From the NCBI GenBank assembly GCA_035610365.1, contig CM069435.1, positions 2,382,001-2,446,000 of the forward strand: a stretch of 64,000 nt of DNA. The letters run 5' to 3'. This document shows, piece after piece, positions 54,531 through 64,000 of the stretch. The stretch comes from Aquatica leii. Lineage: Eukaryota; Arthropoda; Insecta; Coleoptera; Lampyridae. A program made the translations under genes and the position numbers. The notes under the pieces are model-generated. The model did not search any database. It saw only the letters and a program-made list of their open reading frames with translations, and was not told the DNA's origin. Positions within the stretch are counted from its first letter, which is position 1; the number at the start of each line of letters is the position of its first letter.

Positions 54531-56465
54531 CTTATAGTAAAATTGCCTACAAAACGTAACATAAAGTTGCTTAGCTTCCTCAGTAAGATGGGCGTGGGTG
54601 ATATGATATTTACACTCGTAAGTTCATTATGAAGCTTCGGTAGTATTTCAAGTTGTTAAGATTTTGGTGCAACTTTTCTCCAATTGTCAGTCTCAGAACA
54701 AAGATCGGGATAGTGAACTATAACGTGCTGAAGTAGTTTTCCATCGATAATTTTCCATTACGGAAAGTTTTGAACAAACACGTTTCATTGATAACCATTT
54801 GTTTGAAGACTTAGGTTTGGTAATGTCACCTTTAGTCAGGTACGGCATGATCTATTCCTTTACGATAAATGATTTTGAAATCAAATTGTTAAAGTTTAAG
54901 TCTATCGTGCTAAACAACCGGTAGGTTCTTTTAAATTGTACAACCAGATTAATGACGAATGATGCGTGATCGGTAACTACCGTCAAAATGCTCCTTCAAG
55001 ATAAAGGCATAACTTTTCAATCGATCAGAGTACAACCAAGCACTCTTTTTCGGTAGAGGAATACTTGCGTTCACATTAAGTAAGTGACCTACTATTATAA
55101 CAGATGACACGTTTTTCACCGTTAATAAAATGGGTAAGAACAGAACCAAATCCAAAATTTGAAGCATCAGTCTGAACTGTAAACGGAACATTAAAATCAG
55201 GACACGACAAAATAGGTGCGGATACTAAACAATTTTTAATAATTTAAAAAAAATTACTGCAATAATTGGTTTAATTAAATTTAACAGGTTTTTTTTTCAA
55301 AATTGACGTTAATGCTGCGATAATAATTCAAAAGTTTGATACAAAACGATGATACTATGAATTCATACCAATAATTCTTCTAATTTTAGTTGCACTAGTA
55401 GCAACCGAGATAAGCAAAACAGCATCATTGTTTTCAGGATTAAGTATTAAAATTTACAATAAAACCTAAGCGTTTAAGCTACTGGCTTACAAAATTGCCA
55501 TTTGTCTTTACTCAACGTTCCATTAGCCTCTTTACGGCGACGAAGAACTTCAGTCAAGATTTTTCGAAAGGAGTGCAAATGATCGTCTAAATAAACTGAA
55601 ATAAGACTAATTTAAGACGATCAATCAATCGTTGCCAAGAAGTTGGAGCATTAACTAAGCCAAACGGTACTCGCGTGAACTAAAAAAATCCACAGTACAG
55701 AACAGTAAAAACTGTGTACTGCTTACTTAAAGGTATTTGCAAATAAACGGACTTAATATCAAGAGATGAAAAAGAATTTTTCGTCACGAAGAATAATATA
55801 TGGATAAACATCTTTTTCGGTAATCTTGATGACTTTTCTAAAATCGACACAAAAACAGTAAGAGTTGTTCTTCTTCTTCACTAATAAGATTAGACTCGAC
55901 CAAGCGCTACTAAAGTTTTCTGCAACGGCTAACTTCAGCATTTTCTCCAGATCAAGTTGTTTCTGGATAAATGGCGAAACTCGGTAGCATCTTTGTTTAA
56001 TAGGTATGGAAGATGTCTTAATTTGATGCTTAATCAAGTTAATATACCGAAAAGTTTTATCCAAAGAAGAAAAATGGTTATTAATTAAAATGTTTAATTA
56101 CTTAAATTGTTCTGACAGGAGATCATAACGAAAATAAATAACTGAATCCTTATTTTCTAAACGTGAGATCGTATCCAAAACTTTCAAAACGCCATTGACC
56201 TTTCTTAAGATCACAAACGAAAATTAACTCCTGAAGTGAAATTGTACGAAACATCAGGAACGTCTAAAGCTTGCAGAAGAATAATTTTTCCGTTACGTTC
56301 GATAGGAACGAGAAGTGATTCTAAACTTTGTAGTTATTTTCCATTAGCAACTGTACAATTTACCTTAACAGACTTATTTAACTTTAAACCTAATTGACCT
56401 AAAACTTCCGAACCTTTAGATCCAACGATAATGCCTGAAGCGGCACTATCAAGTAAGCTCAAAAT
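54531..56465 (-). pseudogene. Ty3/gypsy pol relic: protease end, RT, RNase H, integrase start
   Basis: Minus-strand order: protease segment LLDSAASGIIVG with VNCTVANGK (56340-56460); RT segment SIPIKQRCYRVSPFIQKQLD and WSSLILLVKKKNNSYCFCVDFRKVI (55750-56070); RNase H segment FTVQTDASNFGFGSVL and ERKYSSTEKECLVVLW in mixed frames (about 55000-55190); then a degraded integrase zinc-binding region up to the hAT 1 edge at 54530. The protease active site reads DSA where DTG or DSG is usual. Heavily broken. The part beyond hAT 1 on the left was not recognised. Confidence 0.82.
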
Positions 56466-59228
56466 AGGGTCTCTAGAAATTAAATCTCCGGACAGGAGTA
56501 AATCAAATTCCAGACAAAATCCGGAAAAGCGATACACCCTTTTGCGAAATTTTTTTTAATCGCTAGACGCGCTTATCTTAACGTTCAGAAAAAAGCCTGA
56601 AATATGTTTTTTGTCTGTAAAAAGGTAAAGTATATTGAAAAGTCTAAAAAAGCCAAAAATATATTTTTATAAAACAATAAAACAACGAAAAATTCAAGTT
56701 ATTATTTATAAAACAAAAACGAACTCAAAAATATAGTGATAAAACAACAAAAAACTCAAAACATACCGGCAAAGATAATAAATAACAAAATATTTGTAAA
56801 ATTAAAAAAATAATTGCTATATGTATCTATTATCTACAAAATATTTATTCTTTGATCGGATTTCTTCCCAGAGTTGTGACTGTTTTGGCCTCATTATAAA
56901 ATCGTAAAATTCCATGCAGGAGTACTTATAATTGAATTTTGTGAAAATCATATTTTTTATGGTCTCAAGTTGAAGCCTGTTTCTTTCTTTGGTCCACTAG
57001 GCACCGATTAGAGAAAATACCCTTTCAACGTTAGCATTATGTGCTGTCAGGGCATAGAAAAACTGGCAAATTTTTAATATTTTAGAATATATTTCTGACG
57101 ATTTGCAGGAAGAAAAGTATTGAACCCATTTTTTATGAGAGGGCAGAACGTTCTCGTCTGGATGTTTACTGATACACAATAATTTTTTAATGCAGTGAAT
57201 TGGTCAAAAAGTTTTGAATCCTGTAATTCTACTCCTTTTTCCAACAGATAGGAAATTGAGGGAATTATATCAGCTTCCCAGTTAAGTTTATCTAGGTCTT
57301 TAAGGTTTAACCAATTAAACACCTTAAACTCATCAAATGGCTTAATCCAGTTACTTAAATATTCGATTGCTTTCTCATAAAATCCAAAAACATTATTCTT
57401 GAAAACAAGGACCTCATCTTCAGAACCATCTTCAGTTAATTTCTTCAAAATGTCTTTCACTTTGAGTGGTAGGAATGAATGTTTTAATCTCTCCTCTAAC
57501 GTATTCAAAACAGAGTTTAGAATATCCATTACCTCAATAATAGAATTTTCATGGCGTTCCATGCGTTCTAGGTTACTATGAAAAATTGTCATTAAAGAAT
57601 CTACAAAAGATAAGTAAGCTTCAAAAAATTTATTTTCAACAAAAGATAAGAGGAGGTAAGGAGGACTATTTTCAGATAGAAAGTAAGCTTTAAGTGCGTC
57701 GAACATTTTTAAACGTCTCTCTATGGCTGGGAATAAAGATAAACATCTTGTTTTAGAATGGTATAGCAGCTGTCGGTAGCTACTGCCAACAAAGTCGCAG
57801 AACTCTCTCAGACACGGCACTCTCAATGTATAAATATTAAAATAATTAAATATTTTAAATACAATACTTTCTAGATGGGCAAAGGGCAGGGAATCACAGC
57901 AGGTGTGAATGGTGTTATTGAGAACATGCGCCGGGCAGCCCACCCTCACCAACTTTTCGTTAAAGTTCGCCTTGAGTTTAAAGAAAATGTTGTTTTTACG
58001 GGCCCTTCTCATACCACCAAAGTTTGTGTTGCAATTATCTGCTGAAAATGCAATGCACTTTAATTTTTCTAAAGAGAATATGAGCATTTCAGAAACCATT
58101 TCTGAAGTTTCTCCAGTAATGCTCTGCAAATCAACCACTTTTATTTCCATTCCGCTGTGTTGATCAAAATATTGGATTAATATTTGAAACATTTTAACTG
58201 AATTGTGGTTGCTTGCGTCTGTAGACACACCAACGTAAGGAATTTAATTTAGTTGTTTATTAATGAATTTTAATGAATCGGGTCCTAGAACCCCATTAAT
58301 TATCGCTTCGGTTTTTGTTCTGGCACAAGTTAATTTTTTTCCAATTTCCGAGTCATTAAAAATTTGTTTATTAGTCTGAAAAAATGCCGAATTAAAAATT
58401 TACGAAAATGTTGAAAGTTTCGTTATTATCGTTGACGTACAATCCATCGAGTTAAAAGAATGGTGGTGTTCCACTGTATGGTACGCCAAAGTAGCTTCAG
58501 CGACCCTTATCATATCTTCATTTTTTGTTTTAGTTTTTAATGCAAAATTTTGTAAACCTGAAGTTCCCGACTGACCTCGCAGATTTTTTTTGAGTTTATT
58601 TGTTTCATTGTGTTTTACAATATCTTTTTTTCCTTTATGGGTAATGTTAATGTAGCAGTTGCAAATTTCGCAACATACTTCGTCGTCAGTTTTTCCCTTT
58701 TTTATTGAGGGAAACTCTTTGAAATAATCATCAGAAACCTTGCAATGGCGTTTCGGCATTCTTATATATTTATAATGTTATTGTATCTTAGACAAAATAT
58801 ACCTAATGGTAATTTAAATTGTTGCAGTTATTCACACTTCACACTTAAAAGTTTTTATGCAGCCTTCAATAACCACGTCTGTATAACGAGACGAATCATA
58901 AGCAACTGTTGCGTAATGCGTGTTAGTTGCGATAGCGATACGAACAATGTTGGTCACATTCACCGGACGTAGCCGAAAGCGGAAAGCGCTACTGTTACCT
59001 ATCGGTAGCGCTCGCGGTGTGGATCGTGTTTGACGTTCCCTGAAAAGCCATTTTCTCAATAACAACGATGTTGGAAATGATTGAGAAATATGTGAATTTT
59101 TAGTTTCTACGTCTTTAGTTTTACGTCGTGGCAAAATCCGGACATGTTATCTAATTCCGCCCGGACTTCCCCGGACGCCCTGTAAAACCGGACCTGTCCG
59201 GGGAAATCCGGACGGATGGCAACCCTTA
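56466..59228 (-). mobile_element. hAT transposon 2 (2.76 kb), inserted in the gypsy protease
   Basis: Flanked by a perfect 8-bp target duplication CTCAAAAT (56458-56465 and 59229-59236). Outer sequence AGGGTCTCTAG (left) against ACCCTTA (right), with CCGGACAG-type subterminal motifs near both ends, several at 59140-59215. Joining the flanks across one duplication restores the gypsy protease reading (GYEI then LSLLDS), which independently confirms the boundaries. Confidence 0.92.
56830..58759 (-). pseudogene. hAT transposase 2 with N-terminal zinc finger
   Basis: Starts at the ATG at 58759 with MPKRHCKVSDDYFKEF and a Cys pair CCEICNCYI followed by KHNETNK, a degenerate BED/TTF-like finger. 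After breaks between 58228 and 58400 (TKTEAIINGVLGPDS, then a stop) a 384-codon piece (57074-58228) carries VSTDASNHNSVKMF, ITGETSEMV, FSADNCNTNFGG and GCPAHVLNNTIH, typical of the catalytic region of this hAT group. The C-terminal dimerisation region (ALTAHNANVERVFSLIGA) is in another frame at 56997-57179, then WTKERNRLQL and FYDFIMRP. At least two frameshifts and stops, but long intact stretches, so it is a young relic. Confidence 0.87.
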
Positions 59229-59716
59229 CTCAAAATTTCATAACCAAATAACTTAACATTAACAATAGGTCGCTCATCAGAATCAGCAGACTCAAAAACA
59301 TAATCTAACAAAACCTTTACCTTTTTCTTTCTTGCAAAATAAACTATTATAATACACAGCAAATTTTACTTTAATCACAGACGTTACTAAACGGCTTCTT
59401 AGTACGTCTTTTACTCGTTTCCCGAACGTTTAGCACAAGTTCGAACGGTAGCGTTAGGTCTTTCACAACGATAACAGAATAAACCTTTTTAGGTCCTTTG
59501 CAAGAACCAGCACAATGATTAGGCTTTATACGATTCCAACATAATTGCAAAACACTACTATTAGAAGAAACAAGGCGTTAACTATAGTTGATATTTTCAT
59601 AGAAGATGCGATACTAGAAGATCGATATTTTTGTCTAAGGTGGTGTTAAACTTTCACAACTAACAACGGCATCAGAACAACGAGAAACGGACTTATCCTT
59701 AGCTTGCATAGTGACA
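59229..59716 (-). pseudogene. Gypsy relic: nucleocapsid and protease start
   Basis: Minus strand: a CCHC-like knuckle LCWNRIKPNHCAGSCKGPKK (near 59500-59560, first spacing decayed), then DERPIVNVKLFGYEI at 59240-59290, the start of a gypsy aspartic protease. It connects through the hAT 2 target duplication to LLDSAASG at 56450. The right boundary is the mariner copy at 59717. Confidence 0.75.
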
Positions 59717-61246
59717 TACGGGTGTCCTACGAAGTACTGTACATACTGAAATGGTATGTTTCTTAGGTCACTTTAAGTAGAAAACGTCCTATAAACATAG
59801 GTCCAATTCGCCATAGTTAGACAGATAGAAGCGTTTAAAGTTTATAACTGATCACACATTTTTTGAAAATTAATTATTCTTAGTCAACTGGGAAACAAAA
59901 GCCGAACAATATGTCATTTATTGCTTTCTTTTCTGCTAATGTCACAGTCGATTTTATTAAATGAAGTGTAGTTTAAATGCAAAATGCCTTCTCATTTTTC
60001 TAACGAAGAGAATGTTGATATCATTTACATTTATGGATTTTGTGATGGAAATGCGAGATCTGCCGTTAGGGAATATGAACGAAGATTTCCCAACAGGAGG
60101 GTGCCAAATTACCAAACCTTTTCTTCTGTGTTTCAACATGTACGGATTCATGGTTCATTTCCATCAGTTTTAACAAGATCTGACCGTCCTGTGCAGTTAA
60201 ATGTGAATGAGCAGGAAAACATTCTACAGATGGTTGATCGGAGTCCAGGGTTGAGTACTAGAAGAATTTCTTCTCGAACGGGACTCCCCCGAATGTCAGT
60301 ATGCCGAACATTACATGATGGGCTTTTGTATCTCTATCACATACAACAGGTTCAGCATCTGGAACCTGGAGATTTTGCTGCCCGGTTGAATTTCTGCCAC
60401 TGGCTACAGGTAAATACACAATTAGTTCCATTCATTTTATTTAGCGACGAGGCGCAATTTACTAGAGATGGAGTGAACAATACACGTAACTCTCATTTGT
60501 GGTCATATCAAAATCCACATGGCACAACAGAAACTAACTTTCAGCGCAGATTTTCTGTTAACGTATGGTGTGGCATGATTGACGATCAATTTATTGAGCC
60601 TTTTTTCTTTGAGGAACGTCTGACAGGAGAAGCATATGCTAACTTTTTGCGGAATGAATTGCTACCGCTTTTGGAAGAAGTACCTTTACTAACAAGACAA
60701 CAAATGTTTCTGCAACATGATGGAGCTCCTCCACATTTTAGTCGGCATATGACCAAATATCTAAATGTTGCTTACCCCAATAGGTGGATTAGGCGTGGAG
60801 GCCCGCATGCTTGGCCACCGAGATCGCCCGATCTCACACCTTTGGACTTCTATATGTGGGGTCATGTGAAAAGTTTAGTATACGAGGTAAAAGTTAATAC
60901 CAGAGCTGAACAGCGTATCCTCGATGTGTGTCAACAAACACGGAAGAACCAGCAGGTGCTTCGAGCGGCTACTCGGTCCATTTTAGATCGCAGCCGTCGT
61001 TGTATTAATGCCGAAGGAGGTCATTTTGAGCATTTGTTTGTTTTTTTTTATGTTTGTTTTGCAGTTCGAGTTTCTGTTTTCAATAATAATAATTTTCAAA
61101 AAATGTATGAGCATTTATAAACTTTGAACGCTTGCATCTGTGTAACTATGGCGAATTGGACCTATGTTTATAGGACGTTTTCTACTTAAATTGACCTAAG
61201 GAACATACCATTATAGTATGTACAGTACCTCGTGGGACACCCTGTA
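59717..61246 (+). mobile_element. Mariner-type transposon copy 2 (1530 bp, DD41D lineage)
   Basis: Left end TACGGGTGTCC (one base shorter than copy 1), right end GGACACCCTGTA at 61235-61246 followed by TA; the left flank reads CA, so one side of the TA duplication has mutated. TIRs are about 150 bp, as in copy 1, and overall similarity is high. Inserted into gypsy gag sequence. Confidence 0.93.
59984..61120 (+). CDS. Mariner-like transposase copy 2, catalytic D-D-D intact
   Basis: 378 residues, open. Same two HTHs and core as copy 1: FSDEAQF (D155), LQHDGAPPH (D246) and SPDLTPLDFYMWG with D288, giving DD41D. Unlike copy 1 the third Asp and the Trp of HLWSYQ are present. Two residues (LI in AELIQRILD of copy 1) are missing near residue 309, and the normal stop is lost by local sequence change, so the frame runs about 25 residues into the TIR (FVFFYVCFAVRV). 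Whether it is active cannot be judged; of all transposases here it is the least damaged. It could in principle also act on the copy 1 TIRs. Confidence 0.92.
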   Translation: MPSHFSNEENVDIIYIYGFCDGNARSAVREYERRFPNRRVPNYQTFSSVFQHVRIHGSFPSVLTRSDRPVQLNVNEQENILQMVDRSPGLSTRRISSRTGLPRMSVCRTLHDGLLYLYHIQQVQHLEPGDFAARLNFCHWLQVNTQLVPFILFSDEAQFTRDGVNNTRNSHLWSYQNPHGTTETNFQRRFSVNVWCGMIDDQFIEPFFFEERLTGEAYANFLRNELLPLLEEVPLLTRQQMFLQHDGAPPHFSRHMTKYLNVAYPNRWIRRGGPHAWPPRSPDLTPLDFYMWGHVKSLVYEVKVNTRAEQRILDVCQQTRKNQQVLRAATRSILDRSRRCINAEGGHFEHLFVFFYVCFAVRVSVFNNNNFQKMYEHL

Positions 61247-61560
61247 TAAAGGTATAATCTTCAATAGCTTACATGCGTACTTCAATAAGTCGATTGACCG
61301 AAAACACTTGCGGCAAACCAAGCTCAGTTTGATACACAAGAAAAATATTTCTAAGTTGAACCTTCAATTGTTTTTTTTTCAAAAAGAGGATTATTGAGAC
61401 GCAAAAACATGTTGTGGATAATAACATAAAATCTATTGGCTCGTCGGGATCTTGAGTGCGACATTTAATTTCTTAGATAAGTCTTTCTTCATAGCCGGTA
61501 GGATGAAATTGTTTGCGTAGAAACTCAACTAAAAAATATTTAACATTTTTCAAAAATATT
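61247..61560 (-). pseudogene. Gypsy gag fragment
   Basis: Minus strand: FLRKQFHPTGYEERLI followed by EIKCRTQDPDEPIDFML and, in a second frame, LKVQLRNIFLVYQTELGLPQ, the pattern of the retrotransposon gag domain (L..F.P.DYE..L..EI..RTQ). Collinear with the knuckle and protease to the left, so it is the first gene of the same gypsy relic. No LTR found to the right. Confidence 0.65.
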
Positions 61561-62645
61561 TTTCTGAAGATGAGCTTCATTATTAAAAGTTCGAAACATA
61601 TGTAAAAAACACATTTTGAGAATTAACACATTTATTATTGGTAGACTAATAATTTTAATAGTTTACAATGAAAATAATTTTATTAAAAAAATTTTTCTAA
61701 GCCCTAGCAAACGACGTTTTTACAATCAATAAGGATTAACTTGTACATAGAACGACATACTTCTCGGTTATTCGATCAACGTTAATTGCTTTGCTTTAAT
61801 TGTATTTAATTGAATACGATAAAAAATTAAAAACAACGAAAGGCTTATTATTTGTAAAAACGCATGTGGTGTAATTGCGACAACGGTAAATGCGTCGCAA
61901 TAGCATTTTAATGGTAATGTTAAGTGTATTTGCTTTGATGTTAAATGTTATCCCATCATCCTAATCTATTTTAATGATTAGGTACTCTGTTTTTTATGCT
62001 GATAACTTTTTTAGATGTTGCCTCCAATAAAGAAGATGCAAGAAATGGATGTTTATTAAATTGATGTGCTTGTAAAATAATATTTGTTAATGGTGATGGG
62101 CAAACGCGACCACCGGATAACGTATTTTCGAACCTTATTGAATTGTCTCTCATAGTTAGTCTATTAGCTATTTTCGAAATACGCTATTTATTGGAAAGGG
62201 TGTCCCGTCGCGATCAATTAGAATTGACATTGATTGTAACCGGGACAGTTACATCACCGGTATAATGCGAACACGAAAATAGCGTTACGTGGCTGCTTAG
62301 ACTGGCTATGATTGACATGTGGTTCGAGCGATGTACATTGCTTCCTGTATTGCTGGTTGTTTATCAGAAAGTTTGATCGCGATTTTAATTTAAGCCAACT
62401 CACTTAGCTTGTATGTGTATTTCAGTGTTTCATTATAATCTGTCATCGGCACAGACTGCATTTCTTCACTCTGATTTTTCTTTATTAACATTGCACTAAC
62501 TGTACAAAAGCGCAAAAGAAAAGCGGATTAATAAACAGTAATCGGTTTTTCTTTTTCATTTCTTCGAATGTAAATTTGCATCAATTAATGGATGGCTTGC
62601 TGAAAGCATTATTGAAGCTTGTACAATTTAATTGATGCATTACAG
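61561..62645. other. End of the Shab intron
   Basis: No element recognised. The last bases give a polypyrimidine-poor but usable acceptor (GCATTACAG) directly before the S1 exon. Confidence 0.6.
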
Positions 62646-63492
62646 GTGATCGCCATCGTTTCCATCTTATTCATAGTGGTGTCAACTGTAGCTCTTACTC
62701 TGAACACGATTCCTAGTATGCAGGTTTATGACGATCGAGGAGTTTCACAAGATAATCCGCAACTGGCAATGGTAGAGGTGGTGTGCATCACTTGGTTTTC
62801 ACTCGAATACATACTCAGATTTAGTGCTTCGCCGAACAAATGGAAATTCTTTAAAGGTGGCCTCAACATAATTGACTTGTTAGCCATATTGCCTTATTTC
62901 GTGTCCTTGTTTTTATTGGAAACTAATAAGAATGCAAACGATCAATTTCAAGATGTGCGACGAGTAGTGCAGGTGTTTAGAATAATGCGAATTTTAAGAA
63001 TTCTCAAACTAGCTCGCCACTCTACTGGTCTTCAATCGCTCGGGTTTACTTTGCGTAATTCTTACAAAGAATTAGGTCTGCTCATGCTTTTTCTTGCTAT
63101 GGGCGTGTTAATATTCTCCAGCTTGGCTTATTTTGCCGAGAAAGAAGAACCGGGAACTAAATTTATTAGCATTCCGGAAACTTTTTGGTGGGCTGGCATT
63201 ACTATGACCACCGTCGGTTACGGAGACATATATCCTACAACTGTATTAGGAAAAATTATAGGAAGTGTATGTTGTATATGCGGGGTTCTGGTAATTGCGT
63301 TGCCCATTCCCATTATCGTTAATAATTTTGCCGAGTTTTATAAAAACCAAATGCGAAGAGAGAAAGCTTTAAAGCGAAGAGAAGCTATAGAGCGAGCTAA
63401 GCGCGAAGGTAGCATCGTTTCGTTCCACCACATCAATCTTCGAGATGCGTTTGCCAAAAGCATGGATCTTATAGATGTCATTGTTGACACTG
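62646..63492 (+). CDS. Shab: Shab (Kv2) channel, transmembrane and pore exon
   Basis: 282 codons plus one base (phase 1). S1 ([20 protein letters not shown]) starts at the splice site. S2 is around residues 42-60, S3 73-91, S4 ([20 protein letters not shown], 105-124) with Arg/Lys every third residue as voltage sensor, S5 142-163, the pore with selectivity filter TTVGYGD (188-194), S6 203-228 with the gating motif PIP (220-222) and NNF. The cytoplasmic start ([23 protein letters not shown], then [20 protein letters not shown]) is the conserved Kv2 proximal C-terminus. Delayed-rectifier K+ current in neurons and muscle is the established role. The exon ends at ACTG|GTAAG; retention would add about 31 codons (stop 63582-63584). 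Further C-terminal exons lie downstream. Confidence 0.96.
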
Positions 63493-63698
63493 GTAAGTTT
63501 GTCAAATGCATGGCGTATACCTCGAAAAAATTTTATTTTGTGTCTCCCGCACGATTTATTAATTCAATCACTTTTTTGGGGTAACTGTCTAATATAACGA
63601 GTTCAGTTTGTTTCGTTTATGTCAAAATTATACTTTTTAATGCTTGCGTGCCTTTCTCTCCACCGACTTGAGTTTAAAAAACATGTCTTCTTCCCCAG

Positions 63699-63745
63699 GT
63701 GACAAGTGTGCTCTAATTGGTGGAAATGAAGGCAGAATCTCCTAA
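63699..63745 (+). CDS. Shab: Candidate alternative terminal exon of Shab (tentative)
   Basis: A good acceptor (TTCTTCCCCAG ending 63698) is followed by sequence that, with the phase-1 base of the previous exon, reads G-DKCALIGGNEGRIS and then TAA at 63743-63745. If used, it would give a channel with a very short C-terminus. The acceptor may instead be fortuitous; no conservation can be checked here. Confidence 0.3.
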
Positions 63746-64000
63746 AAACACTGCGCTGTTGGAAACGCATGTCACGCTTAGATCTCGACATTTTGTCGCA
63801 TTTTGTAGAATGCACTGTGCAAAGATTAGTGTTATCCAACAACTCTAGTTCATATTATTTTAAGTTTAAGATCCGTTTGCTTATGCCGTCTATAAAATGT
63901 TGCTAATGGCGGAACCTTTTTAATGTATGTAATTACCACTATACGTGACAGTGATTCGTGTTGGATTTTTTTCTAACACGGAATTAAAGTAGTTTCGGCG

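Larger units (their letters stand above)
22060..62645 (+). other. Shab: Shab intron between T1 and S1 exons (40.6 kb, phase 0)
   Basis: Donor GTAAGA at 22060; acceptor GCATTACAG ending at 62645. Both sides keep frame 0 and the protein reads AAR|VIAIVS across the junction, as expected for Shab channels. The intron is almost wholly made of transposon remnants listed separately. Reading past the donor gives only about 29 extra codons before a stop at 22144-22146. Confidence 0.93.

Noticed and set aside
63603-63842. 79-codon minus frame downstream of Shab
   Set aside because: No motif; lies antisense to the expected Shab downstream intron.

Overview
The window is AT-rich animal DNA, almost certainly from an insect. 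Its one host gene is Shab, a Kv2-type voltage-gated potassium channel read on the + strand. Two coding exons are visible. Exon 21250-22059 holds the N-terminus and the tetramerisation (T1) domain with its zinc site. Exon 62646-63492 holds S1 to S6 and the pore. They are joined by a phase-0 intron of about 40.6 kb (22060-62645). I cannot name the species from this sequence.

Nearly everything else is mobile DNA, often nested. Left of the T1 exon lie: a BEL/Pao retrotransposon relic cut by the window edge (1-2500, minus); two long hairpins (4.1 and 5.6 kb); a decayed Transib/RAG1-like transposase (9584-11801, minus); the 3' end of a Penelope-like element (13.98-14.9 kb); a better preserved Penelope-like element with 0.5-kb inverted arms and a 13-bp target duplication (15.6-17.7 kb); and the first copy of 'element A' (17767-20291), a 2.5-kb TIR element encoding one protein I cannot assign.

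The big intron holds: a mariner relic beside an intact-ORF DD41D mariner (24361-25880); a 241-bp-armed palindrome carrying two textbook hammerhead ribozymes (27.2-27.7 kb); Penelope fragments with a second copy of element A inside one (27.9-34.2 kb); a pogo/Tigger-like element split by a probable solo LTR (37.0-40.6 kb); 'element B' (43563-46557), with 0.27-kb TIRs and a roughly 770-residue frame broken by a single amber codon; a Jockey/R1-type LINE relic (46.6-47.4 kb); a ZMYM1-like hAT (50823-54522); and a Ty3/gypsy relic (54.5-61.6 kb, minus) that has a second hAT (56466-59228) inside its protease and a second DD41D mariner (59717-61246) inside its gag.

Two themes recur. Hammerhead-type motifs appear at about seven places, mostly at the ends of Penelope-like elements. 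Related TE copies lie near each other with different lesions: the two DD41D mariners differ at the third catalytic Asp, and the two element A copies have complementary breaks. No tRNA, rRNA or CRISPR was seen.
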